From contig JAIENF010000185.1 of assembly GCA_019751575.1 (NCBI GenBank), positions 1-7,721 on the forward strand: a DNA stretch of 7,721 nucleotides. The letters run 5' to 3'. The notes under the pieces were generated by a model that had not been told where the DNA came from, did not search any database, and worked only from the letters and a program-made list of their open reading frames with translations. Position numbers and translations under genes: made by a program. Source of the stretch: Burkholderiales bacterium (GTDB lineage: Bacteria > Pseudomonadota > Gammaproteobacteria > Burkholderiales > CAIKXV01). Positions 1 to 5,147 of the stretch are shown here, piece after piece (position 1 is the stretch's first letter; each line of letters begins with the position of its first letter).

Positions 1-885
1 CTCACGCTCAACGTCGCGTACAAGGTCGAGGGACGAAAGGTCAATGCGGAACACCGCGTCTTCCTGGACCAGCTCACCTTCAGCTCCGAACGCATCGAAG
101 GGCCTGCGGTGGTCAAGCTGCCGATCCTCTTCGCCGTGCGCCTGCTGCAGAACCGCCGCGGCGAGATCGACCTCAACCTGCCGATCAGCGGCACGCTGGA
201 CGATCCCCAGTTCCGGATCGGGCCGATCATCTGGCAGGTGGTGGTCAACCTGATGACGCGCGCGGTCACCGCGCCGTTCACCCTGCTCGCTTCGCTCGGC
301 GGGGGCAGCGCGGAGGAACTGTCCGTGGTCGAGTTCGAACCGGGCCGTGCCGCGCTGTCAGAGCCTGCCCGCAAGCGCCTGGCCACGCTCGGGAAGGCAC
401 TCGCGGACCGGCCATCGCTGCGGCTGGAACTCGCCGGCAACTCGGACGCCGTCGCCGATCGCGAAGGCGTCCGCAGGGTACAGCTCGAGTCTGCCGTGCG
501 TGCGCAGAAGGCGCGCGAACTCGCACGCCGGGGCGAGGCGGTGGCAGGGCTGGATGCGGTGAAGCTCGACCCCAAGGAGTACGAGACCTTCCTGCGTGCG
601 GCCTACCGGGAAGCGAAGTTCCCGAAGCCGCGCAACGCGGTCGGCATGCTGCGCGAGCTGCCGGTGCCCGAGATGGAAACGCTGATGCTGACCAACACCA
701 CAGTCACGGCGGACGACCTGCGCGAACTGGCCACGGCGCGTGCCCGCGCAGTCGAGACCTACCTCGTCAAGGAAGCCGCGCTGTCGCCCGAGCGCGTGTT
801 CCTGGTACAGGGCAAGGCCGCCGGCGATGGCACTGCCGCCCGGGCGAAGCTCCCCGGTGCCCGCGTCGACCTGTCGATACGCTAG
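1..885 (+). CDS. DUF748 (AsmA-like) envelope protein, C-terminal part only
   Basis: The frame is open from base 1 to the TAG at 883-885, so only the last 294 residues are seen and the start lies upstream. Visible residues 1-105 match my recall of the conserved end of DUF748 proteins: a beta-rich stretch with [20 protein letters not shown], then SGTLDDPQF and a hydrophobic segment ending [16 protein letters not shown]748 proteins are AsmA-superfamily envelope proteins thought to span the periplasm; a link to lipid transport or outer-membrane integrity is inferred from relatives such as YhdP and is not shown here. From about residue 109 ([10 protein letters not shown]) the sequence resembles the start of an OmpA/MotB-like domain, and the last 20 or so residues (ERVFLVQG, ending RVDLSIR) resemble its end, with extra helical sequence between. 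The next gene starts 17 bp downstream, so co-transcription is likely. Family assignment is firm; function is not. Confidence 0.85.
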   Translation, partial: LTLNVAYKVEGRKVNAEHRVFLDQLTFSSERIEGPAVVKLPILFAVRLLQNRRGEIDLNLPISGTLDDPQFRIGPIIWQVVVNLMTRAVTAPFTLLASLGGGSAEELSVVEFEPGRAALSEPARKRLATLGKALADRPSLRLELAGNSDAVADREGVRRVQLESAVRAQKARELARRGEAVAGLDAVKLDPKEYETFLRAAYREAKFPKPRNAVGMLRELPVPEMETLMLTNTTVTADDLRELATARARAVETYLVKEAALSPERVFLVQGKAAGDGTAARAKLPGARVDLSIR

Positions 886-902
886 CCACGGGCCGCGCCG
901 GG

Positions 903-1637
903 ATGGAAGAGAAGACACGGGTTTCCAAGCTGATGGCGGCGCAGGGACTGTGCTCCCGGCGCGAGGCCGACGCCTACATCGAGCGCGGGTGGGTCAGCGT
1001 CGATGGCGTGGTGGTGAAGGAGCTGGGCACGCGCATCCTGCCGCACCAGAAGATAACGCTGTCCCCCGCCGCCACCGCGAAGCAGCACGAACGGGTGACG
1101 GTATTGCTGAACAAGCCGATCGGTTACGTATCGGCGCAGGCTGAAGCCGGCTACAAGCCGGCGGTCGTCCTGGTGGGCGCGGCCAGCCGGTTCGCCGGCG
1201 ACAAGGCACCGCAGCGTTTCGAACCCGCGCACCTGCGCGGCCTCGCCCCGGCGGGAAGGCTCGACATCGACTCCACCGGCCTGCTGGTGCTGACCCAGGA
1301 CGGGCGCGTCGCGCGCCAGCTGATCGGCGCCGACAGCGAAGTCGAGAAGGAATACCTGGTGCGGGTCGAGGGCCCGCTGTCCACCGGAGGCATGGCGCTG
1401 CTGAACCATGGCCTGAGCCTCGATGGCGTGACGCTGAAGCCGGCGCAGGTGGGCTGGCAGAACGACGACCAGCTCCGCTTCGTGCTGCAGGAGGGGCGCA
1501 AGCGGCAGATCCGCCGGATGTGCGAAGCGGTCGGACTCCGCGTGACAGGCCTGAAGCGGGTACGCATCGGCCGGGTGCGGCTGGGCGACCTGCCGGTCGG
1601 CCAGTGGCGCTACCTTGCGCCCGGCGAGCGGTTCTGA
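903..1637 (+). CDS. rluF: rRNA pseudouridine synthase, RsuA/RluB/RluF family, RluF-like
   Basis: A 244-residue protein that should isomerise a uridine in rRNA to pseudouridine. Residues 5-55 form an S4 RNA-binding domain ([20 protein letters not shown], then [10 protein letters not shown]). The catalytic domain follows: LNKPIGYVS at 69-77, the catalytic motif [13 protein letters not shown] with nucleophile Asp121, KEYLV near 148, and the family's C-terminal motif [15 protein letters not shown] near 192-206. The ending [21 protein letters not shown] is closer to E. coli RluF (23S U2604) than to RluB or RsuA, so the symbol is a best match and the target base is not proven. The stretch between LNKP and GRLD is longer than I recall for E. 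coli RluF. ATG 903 keeps the whole S4 domain; the internal Met11 would cut it. No strong Shine-Dalgarno sequence is visible. Confidence 0.9.
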   Translation: MEEKTRVSKLMAAQGLCSRREADAYIERGWVSVDGVVVKELGTRILPHQKITLSPAATAKQHERVTVLLNKPIGYVSAQAEAGYKPAVVLVGAASRFAGDKAPQRFEPAHLRGLAPAGRLDIDSTGLLVLTQDGRVARQLIGADSEVEKEYLVRVEGPLSTGGMALLNHGLSLDGVTLKPAQVGWQNDDQLRFVLQEGRKRQIRRMCEAVGLRVTGLKRVRIGRVRLGDLPVGQWRYLAPGERF

Positions 1638-1645
1638 CCGCCGCC

Positions 1646-1665
1646 CTCGCCGGCGGGCCGGCGGG
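1646..1665 (+). other. GC-rich hairpin just downstream of the pseudouridine synthase gene
   Basis: An 8-bp stem (one G-T pair) closes a 4-base loop: 1646-1653 pairs with 1658-1665. It begins 8 bases after the stop codon at 1635-1637. A C-tract (1674-1680) rather than a T-tract follows, so it is not a standard intrinsic terminator; it could still slow transcription or protect the 3' end. It also covers the position where a -35 box for the TATAAT at 1683 would sit. Confidence 0.3.
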
Positions 1666-1682
1666 ACGGCCTGCCCCCCCGC

Positions 1683-1688
1683 TATAAT
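1683..1688 (+). promoter_or_regulatory. Candidate -10 box (TATAAT) for the CoA-transferase gene
   Basis: A perfect TATAAT in otherwise very GC-rich sequence, 41 bases before the ATG at 1730. Transcription would start near 1695 and leave a leader of about 35 bases. No -35-like hexamer is found at 16-18 bp spacing, where the sequence is only G and C, so an activator or a weak promoter would have to be assumed. A GGAG at 1717-1720, 9 bases before the ATG, is a good ribosome binding site. Confidence 0.4.
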
Positions 1689-1729
1689 CCGCCTCCCGGT
1701 CCGTCAGACCGCAAGCGGAGCAGACAACG

Positions 1730-2941
1730 ATGGCACTTCCCCTCGATGGCGTGAAAGTGGTCGACCTGACCAACGTGCTGGCAGGGCCTTTCTGCACGAT
1801 GACCATGTCGGACATGGGCGCGGAGGTGCTCAAGGTCGAGAACTTCCCGGAGGGCGACCTGTCGCGCAGGCTTTCGCCGAAGATCAACGACGAGAGCTAC
1901 TGCTTCGCGATGGTCAACCGGAACAAGCGCAGCATAGGCCTCGACCTGAAGAGCGCACGCGGCAAGGAAGTGTTCATGAAGCTCGCCGCCGGCGCCGACG
2001 TGATCCTCGAGAACATGCGCCCGGATGCGAAGTTCCACATGGGCGTCGACTACGAGTCGGTGAAGAAGGTCAACGAGAAGATCATCTACGCCTCGATCTC
2101 CGGCTTCGGCCAGACCGGCCCTTACGCGAAGAAGGGCGGCTACGACATCGTCGCCCAGGGCATGACCGGCATCATGCGCATGACCGGCGACCAGGGCGGC
2201 AGGCCTGCCAAGGTCGGCATCGCGATGAACGACGTGGCCGGCGGCATCACCGCCCTGTACGCGATCCTCGCCGCCTACATCCACCGCCTGCGCACCGGCG
2301 AAGGCCAGTACCTCGAGACATCGCTGGTCGATGCGGGCCTGGCCTGGATGATGTGGGAGTCGGCCGCGTTCTTCGGCGCGGGCGAGGTCGCGATGGCCAA
2401 CGGCACGCGCCACCGCCGCTCGGCGCCCTACCAGGCGTTCCGCACCGCCGATGGCTACGTGACGGTCGGCGCGAACAGCGAGAAGATGTGGGCCAGCTTC
2501 TGCAACGACGTGCTCGGCCGTCCCGACATGCTGGAGGACGCACGCTTCAAGGGCCTGCAGGGCCGGCTGGCGAACGTGGACGCGCTGCAGGACGAGATCG
2601 AGAAGGTCCTGACCACGAAGCCGACCTCGCACTGGGTGCCGCTGCTCGACAAGGCTGCCGTGCCCGGCGGGCCGGTCTACACGTTCGACGAGACGGTCGA
2701 GGATCCGCACATCAAGGCGCGCGAGATGTTCTTCGACGTCGAACACCCGATCATCGGCAAGATGAAGAACATCGGCTACCCGGTCAAGTTCTCGCGCACG
2801 CCGCAGCAGTTCCGCTCCGCCGCACCGTGGCTCGGGCAGCACACCACCGACGTGCTGGGCGAACTCGGCTATTCGGGGGAGCAGATCGAATCGCTGTTCC
2901 GCGAGTCGGTCGTGTTCGACAAGTACCGCAAGTCCGCCTGA
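1730..2941 (+). CDS. Family III CoA-transferase (CaiB/BaiF type)
   Basis: A 403-residue cytoplasmic enzyme, the usual length for this family, which moves coenzyme A between an acyl-CoA donor and a carboxylic acid acceptor. The N-terminus (LPLDGVKVVDLTNVLAGPFC, then GAEVLKVE) and SISGFGQTGPY at 122-132 are family hallmarks. Asp168 in AMNDVAGG lines up with the catalytic Asp169 of formyl-CoA transferase Frc, which forms the aspartyl-CoA anhydride. RTGEGQYLETSLVDAGLAWM follows at about 188-207, and PGGPVYTFDE at about 313-322 in the C-terminal half. The acid it acts on cannot be told: oxalate/formate, carnitine, mesaconate, succinate and aromatic acids are all known in the family, and no pathway genes lie beside it. 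The ATG at 1730 has GGAG 9 bases upstream. nth begins 22 bp after its stop. Confidence 0.9.
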   Translation: MALPLDGVKVVDLTNVLAGPFCTMTMSDMGAEVLKVENFPEGDLSRRLSPKINDESYCFAMVNRNKRSIGLDLKSARGKEVFMKLAAGADVILENMRPDAKFHMGVDYESVKKVNEKIIYASISGFGQTGPYAKKGGYDIVAQGMTGIMRMTGDQGGRPAKVGIAMNDVAGGITALYAILAAYIHRLRTGEGQYLETSLVDAGLAWMMWESAAFFGAGEVAMANGTRHRRSAPYQAFRTADGYVTVGANSEKMWASFCNDVLGRPDMLEDARFKGLQGRLANVDALQDEIEKVLTTKPTSHWVPLLDKAAVPGGPVYTFDETVEDPHIKAREMFFDVEHPIIGKMKNIGYPVKFSRTPQQFRSAAPWLGQHTTDVLGELGYSGEQIESLFRESVVFDKYRKSA

Positions 2942-2963
2942 GCGCGGCACGGTCCCCCGCGCA

Positions 2964-3605
2964 TTGAACCCGGCAAAGCGGCGCGCGATCTTCGAGCGGT
3001 TCGCGCAGGCGAACCCGCACCCGAGGGGTGAACTCGACTGGCAGACGCCGTTCCAGCTGCTGGTCGCGGTGATCCTTTCCGCGCAGGCCACCGACCGCAG
3101 CGTGAACCTCGCGACCGCCACCCTGTTCCGCGAAGCACCCGGCCCGCACGAGATGCTCGCCCTGGGCCGGGAAGGCATCGAGCGCCATGTCCGGACCATC
3201 GGGCTGTTCCGCTCGAAGGCGAAGCATGTCGAGGAGACCTGCGCGATCCTGGTCGCGGAGCACGGCGGTGAAGTGCCCGACGACCGCGAGGCCCTGGAGC
3301 GCCTGCCGGGGGTCGGTCGCAAGACCGCCAACGTGATCCTCAACATCGCATTCGGCCATCCCACGATCGCGGTCGATACCCACCTGTTCCGCCTCGGCAA
3401 CCGGATCCCGCTGGCGCCGGGCAGGACACCGCTGCAGGTCGAGCAGCGCCTGCTGAAGTTCGTGCCGCCGGAGTACCTCCAGCATGCACACCACTGGCTG
3501 ATCCTGCATGGCCGCTACGTGTGCAAGGCGCTGCGTCCCGATTGCCCGAACTGCCTGATCAACGACCTGTGCGAGTACCGCGCCAAGACCGTGGCCGGCG
3601 AATGA
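2964..3605 (+). CDS. nth: Endonuclease III (DNA glycosylase/AP lyase)
   Basis: A 213-residue base-excision repair enzyme that removes oxidised pyrimidines from DNA and cleaves the abasic site; E. coli Nth has 211. The helix-hairpin-helix LPGVGRKTAN carries catalytic Lys120, and VDTH carries Asp138, at the same numbers as in E. coli. The [4Fe-4S] cluster ligands are Cys187, Cys194, Cys197 and Cys203 (C-X6-C-X2-C-X5-C), also at the E. coli numbers. The start is TTG at 2964: it gives MNPAKRR, matching the E. coli MNKAKR start, and no in-frame ATG fits. No clear ribosome binding site is seen, so a weak TTG start 22 bp after the CoA-transferase stop suggests modest, operon-linked expression. The stop overlaps the ATG of the DUF1841 gene. 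Confidence 0.97.
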   Translation: MNPAKRRAIFERFAQANPHPRGELDWQTPFQLLVAVILSAQATDRSVNLATATLFREAPGPHEMLALGREGIERHVRTIGLFRSKAKHVEETCAILVAEHGGEVPDDREALERLPGVGRKTANVILNIAFGHPTIAVDTHLFRLGNRIPLAPGRTPLQVEQRLLKFVPPEYLQHAHHWLILHGRYVCKALRPDCPNCLINDLCEYRAKTVAGE

Positions 3606-4039
3606 GCATGTTCCAGCCGACGCGTGACGAAGCGCGAACCTTCCTTGCCGATGCCTGGCGCAAGCACAAGGCGCGCGAGCCGCTTTCGCCGATCGAGGCG
3701 ACCACCGTGGACATCATCGCCGCGCATCCCGAATACCACCTGCTGCTGCAGACCGCGCCGGGGACCGACCGGCGCGACTTCCTGCCCGAGGCAGGCGAGT
3801 CGAACCCGTTCCTCCACCTCCACCTGCACCTGGCGCTGGCCGAGCAGCTGTCGATCGACCAGCCGCCCGGCATCGTCGCCGCGTATCGCCAGTTGCTGGC
3901 ACGGCTCGGGCAGCCGATGGCTGCGCAGCACGCGGTCATCGACTGCCTCGCGGAGACCTTGTGGCGTTCGCAGCGCGACCAGGCTCCCCCCGACGGGGAA
4001 GCCTACCTGGCGTGCGTCCGCCGGCGCGCGTCCGCCTAG
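3602..4039 (+). CDS. DUF1841 family protein
   Basis: A 145-residue soluble protein of unknown function, with no signal peptide or membrane segment. The family pattern is clear: FQPTRDEARTFLADAW near the start, PLSPIEA, HPEYH, NPFLHLHLHLALAEQLSIDQ at 68-87, a QH-AVIDCLAE segment near 109-117, and PPDGEAYLACVRRR at the end. It is rich in conserved-looking histidines (42, 46, 72, 76, 110). Two starts are possible. ATG 3602 overlaps the nth stop as ATGA; ATG 3608 gives MFQPTRDE, closer to the usual family start as I recall it. I list the longer one, and the choice changes only two residues. Coupling to nth suggests joint expression and perhaps a shared role, but a repair function is only a guess. 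Its TAG stop shares CTAG (4036-4039) with the cytochrome gene coming from the right. Confidence 0.9.
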   Translation: MSMFQPTRDEARTFLADAWRKHKAREPLSPIEATTVDIIAAHPEYHLLLQTAPGTDRRDFLPEAGESNPFLHLHLHLALAEQLSIDQPPGIVAAYRQLLARLGQPMAAQHAVIDCLAETLWRSQRDQAPPDGEAYLACVRRRASA

Positions 4040-4413
4040 TTGCGGATGACGGTCAGCGAACCCTTCATGCGCGCGTAGTAGGCGGCGAGGTCGCGGAAAT
4101 CCTGCTCGGTGAGGTTGGCGATCTGGGCCGCCATGATCGCGTTCTTGCGCGCGCCGGTCCGGTAGGAGCGCAGCGAGTGCAGCAGGTAATCTTCGTGCTG
4201 CCCGGCCAGCCGCGGGAAAGTGGGGGCGATGCTGTTGCCATCCGCGCCATGGCATGCGGCGCAGGGCTTGGACAGTTCCGCGCCGCGCTGGACATTCTGC
4301 GCGAGGGCCGGCGCCGCGAACACGGAAAGCAGCAGGCCGGCGGAGACCGCCAGGCGCGCCGCGGATCCACCCAGGGATCGAATCAGGGGTCGGGTCATTG
4401 TCGTCTGCTTCAT
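4036..4413 (-). CDS. Secreted mono-heme c-type cytochrome (class I, c553/c4-like)
   Basis: A 125-residue precursor of a small periplasmic electron carrier. Residues 1-38 form a long signal peptide: a basic N-region, hydrophobic AVSAGLLLSVFAA, then APALA with likely cleavage before Gln39. One heme-attachment site, CAACH, lies at 51-55 (His55 proximal ligand), followed by GADGNSIAPTFPRLAGQHEDY, a typical c553/c4 stretch. Met94 in KNAIMAAQIANL is the probable sixth ligand, and the domain ends with the helix DFRDLAAYYARM. The ATG (complement of 4411-4413) overlaps the stop of the upstream cytochrome as ATGA, so the two should be co-translated. Met6 (complement of 4396-4398) is an alternative start with a shorter N-region. 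The TAG stop lies in the same CTAG that ends the DUF1841 gene. The redox partner is unknown; terminal oxidases and periplasmic dehydrogenases are candidates. Confidence 0.92.
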   Translation of the reverse strand: MKQTTMTRPLIRSLGGSAARLAVSAGLLLSVFAAPALAQNVQRGAELSKPCAACHGADGNSIAPTFPRLAGQHEDYLLHSLRSYRTGARKNAIMAAQIANLTEQDFRDLAAYYARMKGSLTVIRN

Positions 4414-4775
4414 TTGCCGGCCGCGGTCGTCGGGCGCAGGCCGCCCTGTCCGTAGAACGCGGCGAGGTCCGCCATGGCCTGGTCGGTCAGCGAGGACGCG
4501 ATCGCCCGCATCGTCGGATGGCTGCGCTCGCCGCTGCGGTAGGCCTGCAGGGCCGCCACGATGTATTCGGGATGCTGGTTGCCGATCTTCGGGAAATGGA
4601 AGACCTCGGGGAAGGCGTTGCGCAGGCCGCTGATGCCATGGCAACCCGAGCACATGGCGGCACGCTGGGCGCCCATCTTCGGATCGCCCTTGACGGTCTG
4701 GGCGGACACCGTGACGGTCGACGTACCGAGCAGGATAGCCACCACGCCGATGAAACCGCTGACTGCATTCTTCAT
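4410..4775 (-). CDS. Secreted mono-heme c-type cytochrome, first gene of a coupled pair
   Basis: A 121-residue precursor. Residues 1-25 are a signal peptide (MKNAVSGFIGVVAILLG, then TVSA with likely cleavage before Gln26). The heme site is CSGCH at 42-46. FHFPKIGNQHPEYIVAALQAY corresponds to the FPRLAGQHEDYLLHSLRSY of the neighbour, and Met89 in SHPTMRAIASSL is the likely axial ligand. The loop between heme site and Met is about four residues longer than in the partner (GISGLRNAFPEVFHF). A short tail, GGLRPTTAAGK, follows the domain. The frame is open further upstream, but starting at 4775 gives a proper signal peptide, while longer versions add a non-membrane N-terminus. A sigma70-like promoter ends about 30 bases upstream. 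The stop overlaps the next cytochrome's ATG by 4 bp. It belongs to the same class I fold as its partner; its role is not known. Confidence 0.9.
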   Translation of the reverse strand: MKNAVSGFIGVVAILLGTSTVTVSAQTVKGDPKMGAQRAAMCSGCHGISGLRNAFPEVFHFPKIGNQHPEYIVAALQAYRSGERSHPTMRAIASSLTDQAMADLAAFYGQGGLRPTTAAGK

Positions 4776-4811
4776 CGATACACTGCTTTCTCGCACCGCA
4801 AAGTGGCACGG

Positions 4812-4841
4812 ACTGTAATGGAATCGGGGGTACCCGGTCAA
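4812..4841 (-). promoter_or_regulatory. Sigma70-like promoter for the cytochrome genes
   Basis: Read on the minus strand: TTGACC (complement of 4836-4841) as -35, an 18-base spacer, then TACAGT (complement of 4812-4817) as -10, matching consensus at 5 and 4 of 6 positions. Transcription would begin near 4805, giving a leader of about 30 bases before the ATG at 4775. The spacer contains the 8-bp palindrome GGGTACCC (4828-4835). No other pair as good was found upstream of this gene. Confidence 0.5.
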
Positions 4842-4886
4842 TCGAGACTGCGCCCGGGCGGGCGGCCCGCGCACGGTACGGGCGGG

Positions 4887-4903
4887 GTCGTGACGGGCAC
4901 GAC
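4887..4903. repeat. Inverted repeat GTCGTG-N5-CACGAC, possible operator
   Basis: A perfect 6-bp inverted repeat around ACGGG, lying between the -35 boxes of the two divergent promoters. Its size fits a dimeric regulator site, but no regulator gene is in the window and no second copy was noticed, so the role is open. Short palindromes are also expected by chance at this GC content. Confidence 0.3.
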
Positions 4904-4962
4904 GTGTCCGGCATGCGTCCAGCCTGCGCAGGGCCGTGGATCCGGCAATCTGCCGCGCTTGT

Positions 4963-4991
4963 TTGCCGCGCTGCCCCGCTTGGCCGATAAT
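4963..4991 (+). promoter_or_regulatory. Sigma70-like promoter facing the SulP genes
   Basis: TTGCCG (4963-4968) and GATAAT (4986-4991) at the ideal 17-base spacing match consensus at 4 and 5 of 6 positions. Transcription would start near 4998 and leave an unusually long leader of about 150 bases before the SulP start at 5148. An AT-rich patch at 5115-5121, nearer the gene, has no convincing -35 partner. Confidence 0.42.
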
Positions 4992-5035
4992 CCATGACGG
5001 ACGGATGCAGTACGGGCCGCGCTGCCCTCGCTCAT

Positions 5036-5059
5036 CGCGTTGCCGTACCTTGCAACGCG
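5036..5059 (+). other. Perfect 8-bp stem-loop in the SulP leader
   Basis: CGCGTTGC (5036-5043) and GCAACGCG (5052-5059) pair perfectly around an 8-base loop. It lies about 40 bases inside the predicted leader and 88 bases before the SulP start. No T-tract follows, so it is not an intrinsic terminator. It could be an RNA regulatory hairpin or a DNA operator with 8-bp half-sites. A further inverted repeat, 4996-5004 with 5081-5089, would enclose it in a longer-range helix. Confidence 0.4.
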
Positions 5060-5147
5060 TTCAGCGCCATTGCCCAACCACCGTCCGTCGGGACTTCCGG
5101 ATACCGTGGCTCCGATTTTAACCGATTCGAACAGGTTGCCCCGAAGC

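Larger units (their letters stand above)
4776..5147. other. Divergent intergenic region between the cytochrome pair and the SulP pair
   Basis: 372 bp with no convincing gene; the short frames across it look like chance products of high GC. It contains opposite-facing promoter candidates, whose -35 boxes are about 120 bp apart, and several short perfect palindromes: CGCCCGGGCG (4851-4860), GCGGGC-G-GCCCGC (4858-4870), GTCGTG-N5-CACGAC (4887-4903), CCTGCGCAGG (4923-4932) and CGCGTTGC-N8-GCAACGCG (5036-5059). Joint control of both gene pairs from this segment is plausible. Confidence 0.6.

Noticed and set aside
1639..1682. Intrinsic terminator after the pseudouridine synthase gene
   Set aside because: The hairpin is followed by a C-run, not a T-run, so only the hairpin is listed.
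1615..2967. A 450-codon + strand frame overlapping the CoA-transferase gene
   Set aside because: Arg/Gly/Pro-rich shadow frame without domains; the CoA-transferase frame has all family motifs.
1682..3400. A 572-codon open frame on the minus strand across the CoA-transferase and nth genes
   Set aside because: It is antisense to two genes with intact catalytic motifs, has no recognisable domain, and is expected from third-position GC bias.
4414..4995. Longer versions of either cytochrome gene starting upstream
   Set aside because: They place non-membrane, Arg-rich residues before the signal peptide or read the neighbouring cytochrome in the wrong frame.
4254..4997. A 247-codon + strand frame opposite the cytochrome genes
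   Set aside because: It has no domain, and the opposite strand carries two signal peptides and two CXXCH heme sites.
4936..5121. A 61-codon Cys-rich small protein in the divergent region
   Set aside because: It has no good ribosome binding site, starts upstream of the predicted promoter start, and shows no recognisable features; it looks like chance coding.
5040..5147. N-terminal extension of the first SulP from a TTG at 5040
   Set aside because: The extra 36 residues are polar and Pro-rich with no family counterpart, and the region contains the leader hairpin; ATG 5148 matches the start of the neighbouring SulP.
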